DNA from: Candidatus Moraniibacteriota bacterium
GTDB taxonomy: Bacteria; Patescibacteriota; Minisyncoccia; Moranbacterales; UBA9337
Assembly: GCA_003507475.1 (NCBI GenBank)
Contig: DNVQ01000031.1
Span: 5,314-38,036 of the forward strand
Reading direction: 5' to 3'
Length of the DNA: 32,723 nucleotides
The notes beneath the pieces were generated by a model. That model was given only the letters and a program-made list of their open reading frames with translations, was not told the origin of the DNA and did not search any database. The position numbers and the translations under genes are program-made. The first letter of the stretch is position 1. Every line of letters begins with the position of its first letter. Positions 1 to 7,159 of this stretch are shown here, piece after piece.

Positions 1-3
1 TTA

Positions 4-198
4 TTGGAAGAAAGAAGGGGACAAGTAATAAAAACATCTGAAATACCGCTTGATTGCGCCAACTGCTCGAATATTTTTTGTGTACATGTATGCAGAAGAG
101 GAAAGTTTTTGCTTTTAAATCCTTGCTGTGGAATGAGAAATACCTTTTTCACGCTCAAGGAGCTATTGGGTTCACTCCACTTTGAATTTGGCCACTGA
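4..198 (+). CDS. Short cysteine-rich protein, possibly 5'-truncated by the window edge
   Basis: The frame is open from base 1; the first usable start inside the window is a TTG at 4, so the true start may lie upstream. The 64-residue product has six cysteines (about residues 18, 21, 26, 30, 41, 42), including CxxC and CC pairs, which suggests metal binding or a small zinc-ribbon-like fold, but no family is recognised. There is no signal peptide or membrane segment. A convincing rho-independent terminator follows 28 bases after the stop, which supports this being the end of a real transcription unit. Function unknown. Confidence 0.5.
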   Translation: MEERRGQVIKTSEIPLDCANCSNIFCVHVCRRGKFLLLNPCCGMRNTFFTLKELLGSLHFEFGH

Positions 199-225
199 TA
201 TTATGTGGTTTATTTTTTCTCCAAG

Positions 226-264
226 GGCTTTGGTGCTTGTATTTAAACATCCAAAGCCTTTTTT
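226..264 (+). terminator. Rho-independent terminator
   Basis: An 8-bp stem GGCTTTGG/CCAAAGCC (226-233 with 251-258) is followed directly by a run of six T. It lies just after the cysteine-rich gene ending at 198. Confidence 0.75.
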
Positions 265-314
265 AATTGGATAAAATAAGTTAGAATTAAGACATAATTA
301 TTAATTTTAATAAT

Positions 315-536
315 ATGAAAAAGACAAAAAAAAGAGATATTGAAAAAGTTTATACCAAGAAAGAATTTATTCAAAAGTTGCGCCGTCTAGCTGATGCTTT
401 GGAAAAAGATAAAAAATTTAATATCCAAGTGGCAGGCGAAAGAATTTATATTCCCAAGGATGCTATTATTAATATCGAGCATGAAAGAGAGAGTAAAGAA
501 GAGGAACTAGAATTTCAAATTAAATGGAAACTATAA
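315..536 (+). CDS. amphi-Trp domain-containing protein
   Basis: A 73-residue soluble protein with a basic N-terminus (four lysines in the first six residues), a helix at about 14-32 and a beta-rich second half ending in the alternating hydrophobic stretch around residues 65-72 with a single tryptophan (W71, EFQIKW). This layout matches the amphi-Trp domain family, small proteins of unknown function named for that C-terminal amphipathic strand. The ATG is the only reasonable start. No obvious Shine-Dalgarno precedes it; the upstream spacer is very AT-rich, with a weak -10 (CATAAT at 293-298). The gene is monocistronic: a promoter for the next gene begins right after its stop. Family call from motif memory; molecular role unknown. 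Confidence 0.65.
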   Translation: MKKTKKRDIEKVYTKKEFIQKLRRLADALEKDKKFNIQVAGERIYIPKDAIINIEHERESKEEELEFQIKWKL

Positions 537-537
537 A

Positions 538-567
538 TTGACAAAAGATGAAATATTGAGGTAATCT
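538..567 (+). promoter_or_regulatory. Sigma-70-like promoter for the 635-1090 gene
   Basis: TTGACA at 538-543, an 18-base spacer, then TAATCT at 562-567. The predicted start of transcription is about 574, leaving a leader of roughly 60 bases before the ATG at 635. Confidence 0.5.
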
Positions 568-634
568 TTCTATAAGAGAGATAAAAGGGTGATATGCAAT
601 CAAGAGTTCCTCAAATAAAGCATGAGGTGGGAAA

Positions 635-1090
635 ATGAAAAAACTTCTGTTTTCTGCATGTGTGACTGGTATAGTTTGCGCTTTTTTCTTATCTGTGGCA
701 ATTACAATAGCGTTATTGCTGATTGCTTTGGGTGCGGTTGCTATTTTTTCTCCGCTGATTGTTTCAACCTGTCGTTTCAATACTCTTTTTTACATGGGAG
801 AAATGGAAGAGGATATAGTATGTATTCTCGATAGGGCAAAGAAATCATTGAGGAGCGAGGGATGGCTAACTTTCGACCAGATTTTCAGTTTAGCTGAAAC
901 ATTAAATCCAAATAAGTACTTGCCGAAGAATGGGTATTACATTGCTTTGTCCAATCTTCTCAACAGAAAGATGGTTGAAGCTGGTAGCAAAAATGGAGAG
1001 CATTTTTATCGGTTGATTGTCGAATGTATTCCCGAAAAAGGGAAGACGGAGAAATATCTTTCTCTCAATGAAGTTCCTTGCGCTGCGTAA
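635..1090 (+). CDS. Hypothetical membrane-anchored protein with a winged-helix-like C-terminal region
   Basis: The start is supported by GAGGTGG about 5 bases before the ATG. The 151-residue product has one or two hydrophobic segments in residues 3-48, then a soluble part (about 57-151) that reads like a small helical DNA-binding-type domain: helices around 60-75 and 79-90, and a segment near 100-120 rich in LSNLL and a YIALSNL-type helix followed by a beta-wing-like stretch. The helix-turn-helix reading is an inference from pattern only. It has its own promoter and a strong hairpin after the stop, so it looks like a single-gene unit. No family recognised. Confidence 0.6.
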   Translation: MKKLLFSACVTGIVCAFFLSVAITIALLLIALGAVAIFSPLIVSTCRFNTLFYMGEMEEDIVCILDRAKKSLRSEGWLTFDQIFSLAETLNPNKYLPKNGYYIALSNLLNRKMVEAGSKNGEHFYRLIVECIPEKGKTEKYLSLNEVPCAA

Positions 1091-1108
1091 GTTTTTGTCT
1101 TTCATATG

Positions 1109-1144
1109 GGGTTTAGTCATGCGTGTATGACTAAACCCTTATTA
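1109..1144 (+). terminator. Strong hairpin, probable terminator
   Basis: A perfect 12-bp stem, GGGTTTAGTCAT (1109-1120) with ATGACTAAACCC (1127-1138) and a 6-base loop, lies 18 bases after the preceding stop. The T tract is weak (TTATTAATTT), so termination may be partial. Confidence 0.65.
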
Positions 1145-1206
1145 ATTTAATTGCGAAAAATATAATATAGAGTAAAATTAGAGTATATACTTTTTAAAAT
1201 AAATAA

Positions 1207-1299
1207 TTAGCTTTAGAAAATAAAAAACATAATTTCGATTATCCAATAAGACATGCTATCGCGCGCTTAATGGATAATGGTTTTGAAATAAATTTATGA
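1207..1299 (+). pseudogene. Possible 3' remnant of a lost gene overlapping the rdgB start
   Basis: A 30-codon open frame without a proper start codon ends in TGA at 1297-1299, overlapping the rdgB ATG in an ATGA arrangement typical of translationally coupled genes. Its last residues (for example DYPIRHAIARL, then MDNGFEINL) look more like real protein than like random AT-rich translation, and the local GCGCGC is unlike the spacer. An in-frame TAA lies at 1204-1206. It could be the tail of a gene that once preceded rdgB, or chance. Confidence 0.25.
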
Positions 1300-1844
1300 A
1301 AAAAATAATTTTTGTGACAGGCAATCAAAACAAAGCTGATTATTTGGCGAAATTTTTAGATCATCCTATTGATCACAAAAAAATTGATTTGGATGAAATT
1401 CAATCTTTAGACCTTAAAGAGATTATTGAGCATAAAGTCAGGCAAGCTTATAAAAAAATAAAAAGACCGGTCATTGTGGAGGATACTTCTTTGGAATTTA
1501 AATCCTTGGGTGGATTGCCCGGGCCATTTATCAGATTTTTCGTGGATAATATGAAATTTGAAGATATCTGTTCTTTGGTTAATGGGAAAGATAGGGGCGC
1601 AGTGGCCAAATGCGCCATTGGGTATTTCGATGGGAAAATATTAAAAATTTTTGAAAAGAAAATGATGGGAGAAATTGCACAAAAACCAGCTGGAGAGAAC
1701 GGCTTTGGTTGGGACAAAATATTTATACCAAAAGGATATAATATTACACGTTCATCATTAAATGATATAGGATATCAGAAAACTTATTTGAAAATAAAAC
1801 CCTTGGTCCAATTAAAAAAGTTTTTAAAAGAAAATAATTTATAA
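1296..1844 (+). CDS. rdgB: Non-canonical purine NTP pyrophosphatase (RdgB/HAM1 family, XTP/dITP diphosphatase)
   Basis: This enzyme hydrolyses dITP, XTP and related deaminated purine nucleotides to monophosphates, keeping them out of DNA and RNA. Family marks are visible: the N-terminal substrate loop VTGNQNK (residues 7-13), the acidic VEDTSLEF segment with D63, the GLPGPF loop (73-78) and GENGFGWDKIF (133-143). The GFGWD form is closer to archaeal and eukaryotic ITPases than to the GYDP form of E. coli RdgB. At 182 residues it is slightly short for the family (about 190-200). It is followed after 7 bases by a CYTH gene, so the two are probably co-transcribed. No strong Shine-Dalgarno is seen; a TATAAT lies at 1161-1166 with a poor -35. 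Confidence 0.92.
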   Translation: MKKIIFVTGNQNKADYLAKFLDHPIDHKKIDLDEIQSLDLKEIIEHKVRQAYKKIKRPVIVEDTSLEFKSLGGLPGPFIRFFVDNMKFEDICSLVNGKDRGAVAKCAIGYFDGKILKIFEKKMMGEIAQKPAGENGFGWDKIFIPKGYNITRSSLNDIGYQKTYLKIKPLVQLKKFLKENNL

Positions 1845-1851
1845 AAATAAT

Positions 1852-2379
1852 ATGGAAATAGAATTAGAAAGAACGTTTTTGGCTAAACATATCCCAGAGG
1901 GATTGGATAAATGTGAATATAGGGAAATTTTAGACATTTATATTCCGATAAACTCGCCCCATCCAACTTTGCGAATTCGCAAACGAGGCGATGTTTTTGA
2001 AATAACCAAAAAACACATTGCTAACGGCAATGATTCTTCTGAGCTAATTGAGCATACTATTTTATTAAGCCAAGGTGAATTTGAAGAATTTTCACATATA
2101 AAGGGAAAGAGATTGCATAAAAACAGATATTTCTATCCATATGAAAACAGAGTTGCAGAAATAGATGTTTTCTTGGATAATTTGTCGGGATTAGTGGTGG
2201 TTGATTTTGAGTTTGAGTCGAGAGGGGAAATGGAATCGTTTGAAATGCCTGATTTTTGTCTTGTAGAGGTGACTCAAGATGAGGCTATGGCTGGAGGAAT
2301 GTTAACTGGTAAAAGTTATGTTGATATAGAGAAGGATTTGGAGAAATATGATTATAAGAAAATAGATGATAAAAACTAA
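1852..2379 (+). CDS. CYTH domain protein (class IV adenylate cyclase / triphosphate tunnel enzyme family)
   Basis: The N-terminus carries the defining ExExE motif (E2, E4, E6), followed by an RIRKRGDVFEITKK strand pair (about residues 41-54) of basic residues that bind triphosphate, and further acidic strands (VAEIDVF, VVVDFEFES), as in CYTH tunnel metalloenzymes. Members hydrolyse inorganic or organic triphosphates (tripolyphosphate, thiamine triphosphate) or cyclise ATP; which applies here cannot be told. At 175 residues it is a complete single-domain form. Placement directly behind rdgB suggests a shared nucleotide or polyphosphate housekeeping role, which is inference. Cytosolic. Confidence 0.85.
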   Translation: MEIELERTFLAKHIPEGLDKCEYREILDIYIPINSPHPTLRIRKRGDVFEITKKHIANGNDSSELIEHTILLSQGEFEEFSHIKGKRLHKNRYFYPYENRVAEIDVFLDNLSGLVVVDFEFESRGEMESFEMPDFCLVEVTQDEAMAGGMLTGKSYVDIEKDLEKYDYKKIDDKN

Positions 2380-2466
2380 AAAAATAAAAAAATCAGATTC
2401 ATTAAAATTAATAAATTAAAAAAATCTCCGTTTAATTGATATTAATTTAACGGGGTAGATAAAAAT

Positions 2467-2670
2467 ATGGAAGAAAAAATTTTAAAAAAAATGGAAGAGC
2501 AGGATAAGAAAATTGATGCTATTTGGGTAAGCGTGGAGAAAACTAGAAAATATTTTCTTTTTACCATGATAACTTCGATTCTAATGTTTGTTTTACCATT
2601 GATTGGACTTATTATTGCTATTCCATTAATGCTTGGCGCACTTTCAAAATCGATGGAAGGTTTGCTTTAG
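2467..2670 (+). CDS. Small membrane protein with N-terminal coiled coil, unknown function
   Basis: A 67-residue protein: residues 1-28 are charged and helical with heptad-like spacing (EEKILKKMEEQDKKIDAIW), and residues 30-60 form one long or two short hydrophobic segments. The layout suggests a small oligomeric inner-membrane protein. An imperfect but nearly loopless hairpin (2428-2453, CCGTT...AACGG) ends at the GGGGT that probably serves as the Shine-Dalgarno 9-13 bases before the ATG, so folding of the leader might limit translation. No family recognised. Confidence 0.6.
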   Translation: MEEKILKKMEEQDKKIDAIWVSVEKTRKYFLFTMITSILMFVLPLIGLIIAIPLMLGALSKSMEGLL

Positions 2671-2766
2671 GAAATGTCAAAATTCAAATTTCAAATGTCA
2701 AATAAATTTTTTAATGACTTAATGAAATAATTCAGGTTATTTTATTTTTTAGTATGAGTGGCTGTT

Positions 2767-2830
2767 ATATGCTAATATGTTAAAATGCTGATATGCTAAG
2801 ATGCTGGAATGTTAAAGTGCTAATATGATT
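2767..2830 (+). repeat. Imperfect tandem repeat, eight units of 8 bp (consensus ATATGCTA)
   Basis: Counting from 2767, eight consecutive 8-base blocks read ATATGCTA, ATATGTTA, AAATGCTG, ATATGCTA, AGATGCTG, GAATGTTA, AAGTGCTA, ATATGATT. The TG at positions 4-5 is kept in every block. The array ends 4 bases before tRNA-Ser. A shorter array with the same period and consensus is found at 27071-27110. Confidence 0.75.
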
Positions 2831-2834
2831 AAAC

Positions 2835-2921
2835 GGAGAGATGCCAGAGTGGTTGAATGGGACGCTCTCGAAAAGCGTTGTCCGAGAAATCGGATCGAGG
2901 GTTCGAATCCCTCTCTCTCCT
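2835..2921 (+). tRNA. tRNA-Ser (anticodon CGA)
   Basis: Acceptor stem GGAGAGA (2835-2841) pairs with TCTCTCC (2914-2920). The anticodon stem ACGCT/AGCGT (2862-2866, 2874-2878) holds the loop CTCGAAA with anticodon CGA at 2869-2871. A long variable arm (TCCGA/TCGGA, 2881-2894), the class II mark of Ser tRNAs, and the T arm GAGGG/CCCTC around TTCGAAT (2897-2913) are clear. CCA is not encoded. The base after the acceptor stem is T, whereas Ser tRNAs usually have G there. Confidence 0.95.
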
Positions 2922-3014
2922 CGTCTACAATTTTTTATCGAATATACCTTTTTATCGAACTAAATGGGTGATTAGAGATCCCTGTTTATCGGCAGATAAG
3001 CTAAAAAGTTGAAC

Positions 3015-3047
3015 AAAAAACAGCAATATTTTTTATTGCTGTTTTTT
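3015..3047 (+). terminator. Rho-independent terminator (works in either direction)
   Basis: A perfect 14-bp stem AAAAAACAGCAATA / TATTGCTGTTTTTT (3015-3028 with 3034-3047) with a 5-base loop; the T run is part of the stem and continues downstream. It probably ends the tRNA-Ser transcript. Confidence 0.85.
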
Positions 3048-3327
3048 GTTTTTCTATTTTTTCACCAACTTAAGATTTTTGTTTTTGAGATTTGTTGCAT
3101 AGAAGATGTCAGAGACAAGAAATTTTTTCTACTTCTAGTGACTAAACTTTATTCTTAAACCGAATTAACTTAAATCCTTCCAGTATATTATTTTAACCGG
3201 AGCGATAGCAGAGTGGAGAAATCTAACTTTTGTATTGGAAGTAATTAATTTGATTAGGTATTAGAACCATATACTGCATATGATTCCATTTACTTGTTTA
3301 TACTCATTTTATTCTGTTTAATTCGCT
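3048..3327. other. Spacer without a recognisable gene; possible decayed tRNA at 3199
   Basis: This AT-rich spacer has no plausible coding frame or Shine-Dalgarno. Its only notable feature is GGAGCGATAGCAGAGTGG at 3199-3216, which looks like the 5' end of a tRNA (acceptor strand, TA, start of D arm). A weak anticodon-like hairpin follows, but no matching 3' acceptor strand exists, so it is at best a remnant. Confidence 0.3.
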
Positions 3328-3356
3328 TTGATTTCCTGCCCTTAGTGTGTTATATT
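3328..3356 (+). promoter_or_regulatory. Sigma-70-like promoter of the DsrE-like/SHOCT genes
   Basis: TTGATT at 3328-3333, a 17-base spacer and TATATT at 3351-3356. Transcription would start near 3363, 23 bases before the ATG at 3386. Confidence 0.65.
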
Positions 3357-3385
3357 AATATTGAAAGACTTAATAATAAAACAAT

Positions 3386-3712
3386 ATGAAACTCGGTATA
3401 ATATTGCAGACAAATAAACAGGAGAAGGTTTGGAATGTTTTGCGTCTAAGCATAACCGCTTTGAAAGCGAGTCATCAGGTGGAGATTTTCTTATTGAGCG
3501 AAGGCTCGGAATTGGAAAATATTCCAGATAATCAGAATTTTGACATTTCCGCCAAGGTCAAAGAGTTTATAGAATTGGAAGGTAAAATATACGCTTGCGG
3601 AACGTGCCTCAAGATGCGCGGCAAAGAAGAAAGCGAAGTTTGTCCTGTTTCCACGATGTCAGATTTGCTCAAGCTGATTGAAACTTCGGATAAAGTTTTA
3701 GTTTTTGGTTAA
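3386..3712 (+). CDS. DsrE/DsrF-like sulfur-relay family protein
   Basis: A 108-residue cytosolic protein with the alpha/beta layout of the DsrE superfamily: KLGIILQTN first strand, a helix rich in LSITALKASHQVEIFLL, a segment with CGTCLK (C71, C74) and a third cysteine (C86), ending in DKVLVFG. In this family a conserved cysteine carries persulfide sulfur in tRNA thiolation or dissimilatory sulfur oxidation; small lone members often sit next to heavy-metal genes and are thought to act in thiol or sulfur handling. Here it leads a cassette with an exported SHOCT protein and a copper ATPase, which fits a metal or redox-thiol role, by inference. It ends 4 bases before the next ATG. Confidence 0.8.
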   Translation: MKLGIILQTNKQEKVWNVLRLSITALKASHQVEIFLLSEGSELENIPDNQNFDISAKVKEFIELEGKIYACGTCLKMRGKEESEVCPVSTMSDLLKLIETSDKVLVFG

Positions 3713-3716
3713 TCAT

Positions 3717-4448
3717 ATGAAAAAACTTATTTTTACAATTTTCGCTATTGGCGTTGTCGGATTTTTTCCAGTAGGTGTGTCTGCTCAAATGATGGGCGGA
3801 ATTCCTAATTCAAATATTGATTGGAATGAAGTGAAAGAGCACACGCTCCGCGAAGAAAAGGAAGGCAAGGAGCTATGGGATAAATTTCAAGCTAAAGAAA
3901 TTGCTTGTTCAAATTTAAGTGAGGAACAGTTTGGTGTTATTGGAGAGTATTTTATGGGGCAAATGGCGGGTGATTCTCATACTGCTATGAATGTTATGAT
4001 GATTCAAAGGTTGGGTGAAGAAGGTGAGGAACAGATGCATATCGCTATGGGCAAACGGATGAGCGGTTGCGACACCTCCGCTCAATATCCGCAAGGTTTC
4101 AATTTTATGCCGATGATGGGAGGTTGGTCCGCCTCGTTCGACGAGTGGGCGAGTCGAGACTGGTCGTCTCCCGCGGGATTTAATCAAAATAATAATAATT
4201 CTATGATGTGGGGTTTTGGAAATAATCCAATGGGTTGGGGCTTCGGCTGGTTCGGCGGCATTTTTATGCTCCTTTTTTGGATTTTAATTATCGCTGGTAT
4301 CGTGGCACTGGTGAGATGGTTTGCAATGAGTCAATCGCGAAAAGGACGCAAACGAGAGATTAATGCTTTGGATATTCTCAAAGAGCGTTATGCTAAAGGA
4401 GAAATAAGCAAGGAAGAATTCGAGATGATGAAAAAGGACTTAAAGTGA
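3717..4448 (+). CDS. Exported or membrane-anchored SHOCT domain protein
   Basis: The ATG at 3717 is preferred over an in-frame TTG at 3705 because it begins a clean signal peptide (MKKLIF, hydrophobic core, VSA at 21-23). The mature part has a Met-rich segment with many Met and Trp, a low-complexity Asn run near residues 155-162, one transmembrane helix at about 182-206, and a C-terminal SHOCT domain (LDILKERYAKGEISKEEFE, about 220-240). SHOCT is a short helical domain thought to bind nucleic acid or mediate oligomerisation; its placement after a single membrane helix is common. Methionine abundance next to a copper ATPase suggests Cu(I) binding outside the membrane, which is inference. A GC-rich patch interrupts the gene (see 4121-4177). 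Confidence 0.75.
   Translation: MKKLIFTIFAIGVVGFFPVGVSAQMMGGIPNSNIDWNEVKEHTLREEKEGKELWDKFQAKEIACSNLSEEQFGVIGEYFMGQMAGDSHTAMNVMMIQRLGEEGEEQMHIAMGKRMSGCDTSAQYPQGFNFMPMMGGWSASFDEWASRDWSSPAGFNQNNNNSMMWGFGNNPMGWGFGWFGGIFMLLFWILIIAGIVALVRWFAMSQSRKGRKREINALDILKERYAKGEISKEEFEMMKKDLK
4121..4177. repeat. GC-rich palindromic patch inside the SHOCT gene
   Basis: About 37 of 52 bases between 4126 and 4177 are G or C, against roughly a third in flanking DNA. Overlapping inverted repeats are visible: CTCG(TTCGA)CGAG, TCGAC...GTCGA and GAGAC(TGGTC)GTCTC. It stays in frame, encoding a Trp/Ser/Asp-rich stretch. It resembles a short interspersed palindrome inserted into the coding sequence. Confidence 0.5.
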
Positions 4449-4479
4449 ATTTAATTTGAGGGGCATTCATTACATGTAT

Positions 4480-4511
4480 ACAAAGGTAAGACCTTTTGTT
4501 GGTTTGTTTTT
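4480..4511 (+). terminator. Weak terminator-like hairpin
   Basis: ACAAAGGT (4480-4487) pairs with ACCTTTTGT (4491-4499) with one bulge, followed by TGGTTTGTTTTT. It lies between the SHOCT gene and the copper ATPase and may only partly separate them. Confidence 0.4.
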
Positions 4512-4572
4512 AATTAAATTAGAATAATTTTTTCTTTTCAATATAGTAAACATAATAAAATAAAACAAAAAT

Positions 4573-6630
4573 ATGCATAATCATGAGCATCATAATAATC
4601 ATAATTCAATGAATCATCATTCTCATGATGAGTCAAAAGAAATGCGCCATGATGATCACAATGAAGATTCCAGACATGATAAGCATGCGGGGCATTCAGT
4701 GGAGAACTTTAAGAAAAAACTTTACGTTTCTTTGATTGTCACAATTCCAATCTTACTCCTGTCTCCATTTATCCAAGAGTTATTGAAAATCTCAATTCAA
4801 TTTCCAGGCGATAAATGGATTTTATTTTTGCTTTCCTCGTTCGTATTTTTTTATGGAGGCAGTCCTTTTCTTATTGGCGCCTTAAGAGAAATTAGGCATG
4901 GAGCATTGGGAATGATGACGCTTATATCGTTAGCTATTGTTGTAGCGTATCTTTATAGCTCTGCTGTAACAATGGGATTTATGGGAGAGGTTTTCTTTTG
5001 GGAATTGGCCACATTGATTGATATTATGCTTTTGGGCCATTGGTTAGAAATGAAATCAATAATGGGAGCTTCTAGGGCTTTAGAAAAATTGTCTCAACTT
5101 ATTCCAGACATTGCTTATCTTAAAAAAGGAGATGGAATAATGGATGTGAGTGTAAATGAAATTAAGCAGGGAGATGTGGTTTTGGTAAAGCCGGGCGAAA
5201 AAATTCCAATAGATGGTGTTATTATTAAAGGCGAAAGTTTTGTAAATGAATCAATGCTTACCGGAGAATCTAAGCCAGTTGAGAAAAAAATAAAATCTAA
5301 AGTTATTGGTGGATCTATTGTTGAGGAAGGTTCGCTGGAAATAAAAGTAGAAGAAGTAGGGGATAAAACTTACCTTTCGAAAGTTATCGGTTTAGTGAAA
5401 AATGCGCAAGCCTCCAAATCCAAAACTCAACTTTTGGCTGACAAAGCGGCTTTTTGGCTAACTCTTATTTCCATAACCATTGGAGTAATAACTTTTGCAA
5501 CGTGGCTTATTTTGGGTAAGGATATTGTTTTTGCGATAGAAAGAACAGCTACGGTACTTATTATTGCTTGTCCTCATGCATTGGGATTGGCAGTTCCTTT
5601 GGTGGTGGCTATTTCCACAACCGTGTCTGCTCAAAACGGGCTTTTGATTAAAAATAGAACTGCTTTTGAAAACGCTAGGCGAATTACGACTATTATTTTT
5701 GATAAAACTGGAACATTGACCGAGGGAACTTTTGATGTAAAGAAAATTATTGTTTTAGATAATAATTATTCGGAAGAAAAAATATTGCAAATTGTTTCCG
5801 CTTTGGAAAAAAATTCTGAGCATCCCATTGGTAAAGCAATTATGCGAGAGGTAGGAAATAGAAAGTTAGCTTTACTCGAAGTGGATAAATTTAAAGCGAT
5901 AAAAGGCAAAGGAATAGAAGGAGTTATTAATAATGTGAAAAACATTGTCGCTAGCCCGGGATATTTAGTTGAGATTGGAATTAATAAATCTGAAGAAGTA
6001 GAAAAATTAGAAGGAACAAATATTTATTTAATCAGTCAAAAAGAAGAAAAATTTGAATTGATAGGGGCGATAAATCTTTCTGATACTATCAGAAAAGAAT
6101 CTTATGATGCAATCAGATTGCTTAAAAAAGAAAATATAAAATTATGGATGATTACCGGAGATAACGAAAATTCAGCCAAAAGCGTATCGGATGAATTAAA
6201 GTTGGATGGATATTTTGCTCAAGTGCTCCCGCATGAAAAACAAGAAAAAGTAAAAAAACTTCAAGGTAAGGAAGAATTTGTGGCGATGGTGGGAGATGGA
6301 ATCAATGATGCGCCCGCCTTAGCTCAGGCAGATGTCGGAATTGCTATCGGAAGTGGAACAGATATTGCGGCTGAAACAGCGGATATAATTTTGGTAAACA
6401 GTAATCCCAGAGACATCGCTTCGTTGGTTATTTTTGGTAAATCTACTTATAAGAAAATGGTGCAAAATCTTTGGTGGGCAACTGGCTATAATGTTGTGGC
6501 CATTCCTTTGGCTGCAGGAGTTTTGGCTAGCTATGGAATTTTACTTTCCCCAGCCTTAGGCGCAATCTTTATGTCACTTTCTACGGTTATAGTGGCAATC
6601 AACGCTAAAATGTTAAAAGTTAATAAATGA
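4573..6630 (+). CDS. copB: CopB-type copper/silver-translocating P-type ATPase (P1B, CPH motif)
   Basis: A 685-residue heavy-metal export pump. The first 42 residues are extremely His-rich (repeated HNH/HHxH), a soluble metal-binding tail typical of P1B-3 pumps instead of CxxC domains. Membrane helices flank the ion motif CPH at residues 333-335, which marks CopB-like Cu(II)/Cu(I)/Ag transport and not CopA (CPC). The catalytic set is complete: TGES 230-233 (actuator), DKTGTLT with phosphorylated D377, the HP pair H417-P418 in the nucleotide domain, and GDGIND 574-579 in the hinge. It overlaps the next gene by 4 bases. With DsrE-like and SHOCT genes upstream it forms a likely metal-stress cassette; TACATGTA at 4471-4478 upstream is palindromic but not a convincing CopY box. 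Confidence 0.93.
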   Translation: MHNHEHHNNHNSMNHHSHDESKEMRHDDHNEDSRHDKHAGHSVENFKKKLYVSLIVTIPILLLSPFIQELLKISIQFPGDKWILFLLSSFVFFYGGSPFLIGALREIRHGALGMMTLISLAIVVAYLYSSAVTMGFMGEVFFWELATLIDIMLLGHWLEMKSIMGASRALEKLSQLIPDIAYLKKGDGIMDVSVNEIKQGDVVLVKPGEKIPIDGVIIKGESFVNESMLTGESKPVEKKIKSKVIGGSIVEEGSLEIKVEEVGDKTYLSKVIGLVKNAQASKSKTQLLADKAAFWLTLISITIGVITFATWLILGKDIVFAIERTATVLIIACPHALGLAVPLVVAISTTVSAQNGLLIKNRTAFENARRITTIIFDKTGTLTEGTFDVKKIIVLDNNYSEEKILQIVSALEKNSEHPIGKAIMREVGNRKLALLEVDKFKAIKGKGIEGVINNVKNIVASPGYLVEIGINKSEEVEKLEGTNIYLISQKEEKFELIGAINLSDTIRKESYDAIRLLKKENIKLWMITGDNENSAKSVSDELKLDGYFAQVLPHEKQEKVKKLQGKEEFVAMVGDGINDAPALAQADVGIAIGSGTDIAAETADIILVNSNPRDIASLVIFGKSTYKKMVQNLWWATGYNVVAIPLAAGVLASYGILLSPALGAIFMSLSTVIVAINAKMLKVNK

Positions 6631-7052
6631 CGAAGAAATTTTTGTTAGTATATATAGGTTTTGCTTTTATTCTGAATTTTATTTGGGAAGTGAGCCAGGC
6701 TGGCTTGTACACGCCGCATTTTGAGGGAATATCGGGCTTATTTTGCGTTCATCTAAAAGCAACACTGGGGGATGTTATTATTCTTTTGGTTATTTATATA
6801 ATAATGAGTCTGATTTTAAGAGATTTAAAATGGATTAATCAGAAAAATAAGACTTTATTGATTTCATCTGCTATTTTGGGGTTTGTATTTGCTGTTACTA
6901 TTGAAAAATATGCTCTTTTAAATAATCGCTGGGCATATAATGAATTAATGCCTCTGATTCCTTATTTGGATGTTGGATTATCTCCAATCATGCAATTATT
7001 GATAATTGTCCCGGCGACTATATATTTTACGCGAATATATGGATTAAAATAA
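6627..7052 (+). CDS. Small integral membrane protein coupled to copB, unknown function
   Basis: The start overlaps the copB stop (ATGA at 6627-6630), implying translational coupling. The 141-residue product has about four hydrophobic segments (residues 3-24, 47-65, 76-96, 116-137). Conserved-looking polar and aromatic positions are WEVSQAGLY (20-28), a glutamate in the third helix region (VTIEKYA), NRWAYNELMP and GLSPIMQL. I do not recognise a family with confidence. A membrane partner of the copper pump is plausible from context only. Confidence 0.7.
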   Translation: MTKKFLLVYIGFAFILNFIWEVSQAGLYTPHFEGISGLFCVHLKATLGDVIILLVIYIIMSLILRDLKWINQKNKTLLISSAILGFVFAVTIEKYALLNNRWAYNELMPLIPYLDVGLSPIMQLLIIVPATIYFTRIYGLK

Positions 7053-7159
7053 AAATAAAGTAGTAGTTATATCCATAAGATAAGCTTTTTAGATTTTTTA
7101 TTTGCTAAACGCTTAAATATTGGGTAAAATTAGGGAGGTAGTGGGTTTTAAATTAAGTA

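Noticed and set aside
622..834. Reading frame in another register over the 635-1090 gene
   Set aside because: The GAGGTGG Shine-Dalgarno positions the ATG at 635, and this frame lacks any signal of its own.
2428..2453. Hairpin before the 67-aa gene as a plus-strand terminator
   Set aside because: No T tract follows on the plus strand; it ends in the likely ribosome-binding GGGGT. It could be a leader structure.
2767..2830. CRISPR-like or spacer-repeat array
   Set aside because: Units are only 8 bases with no spacers, and no cas genes are present in the window.
4471..4478. CopY-type operator (TACATGTA) before copB
   Set aside because: The CopY box needs two bases between the half sites; here the half sites touch. 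No copper-sensing regulator gene is nearby.
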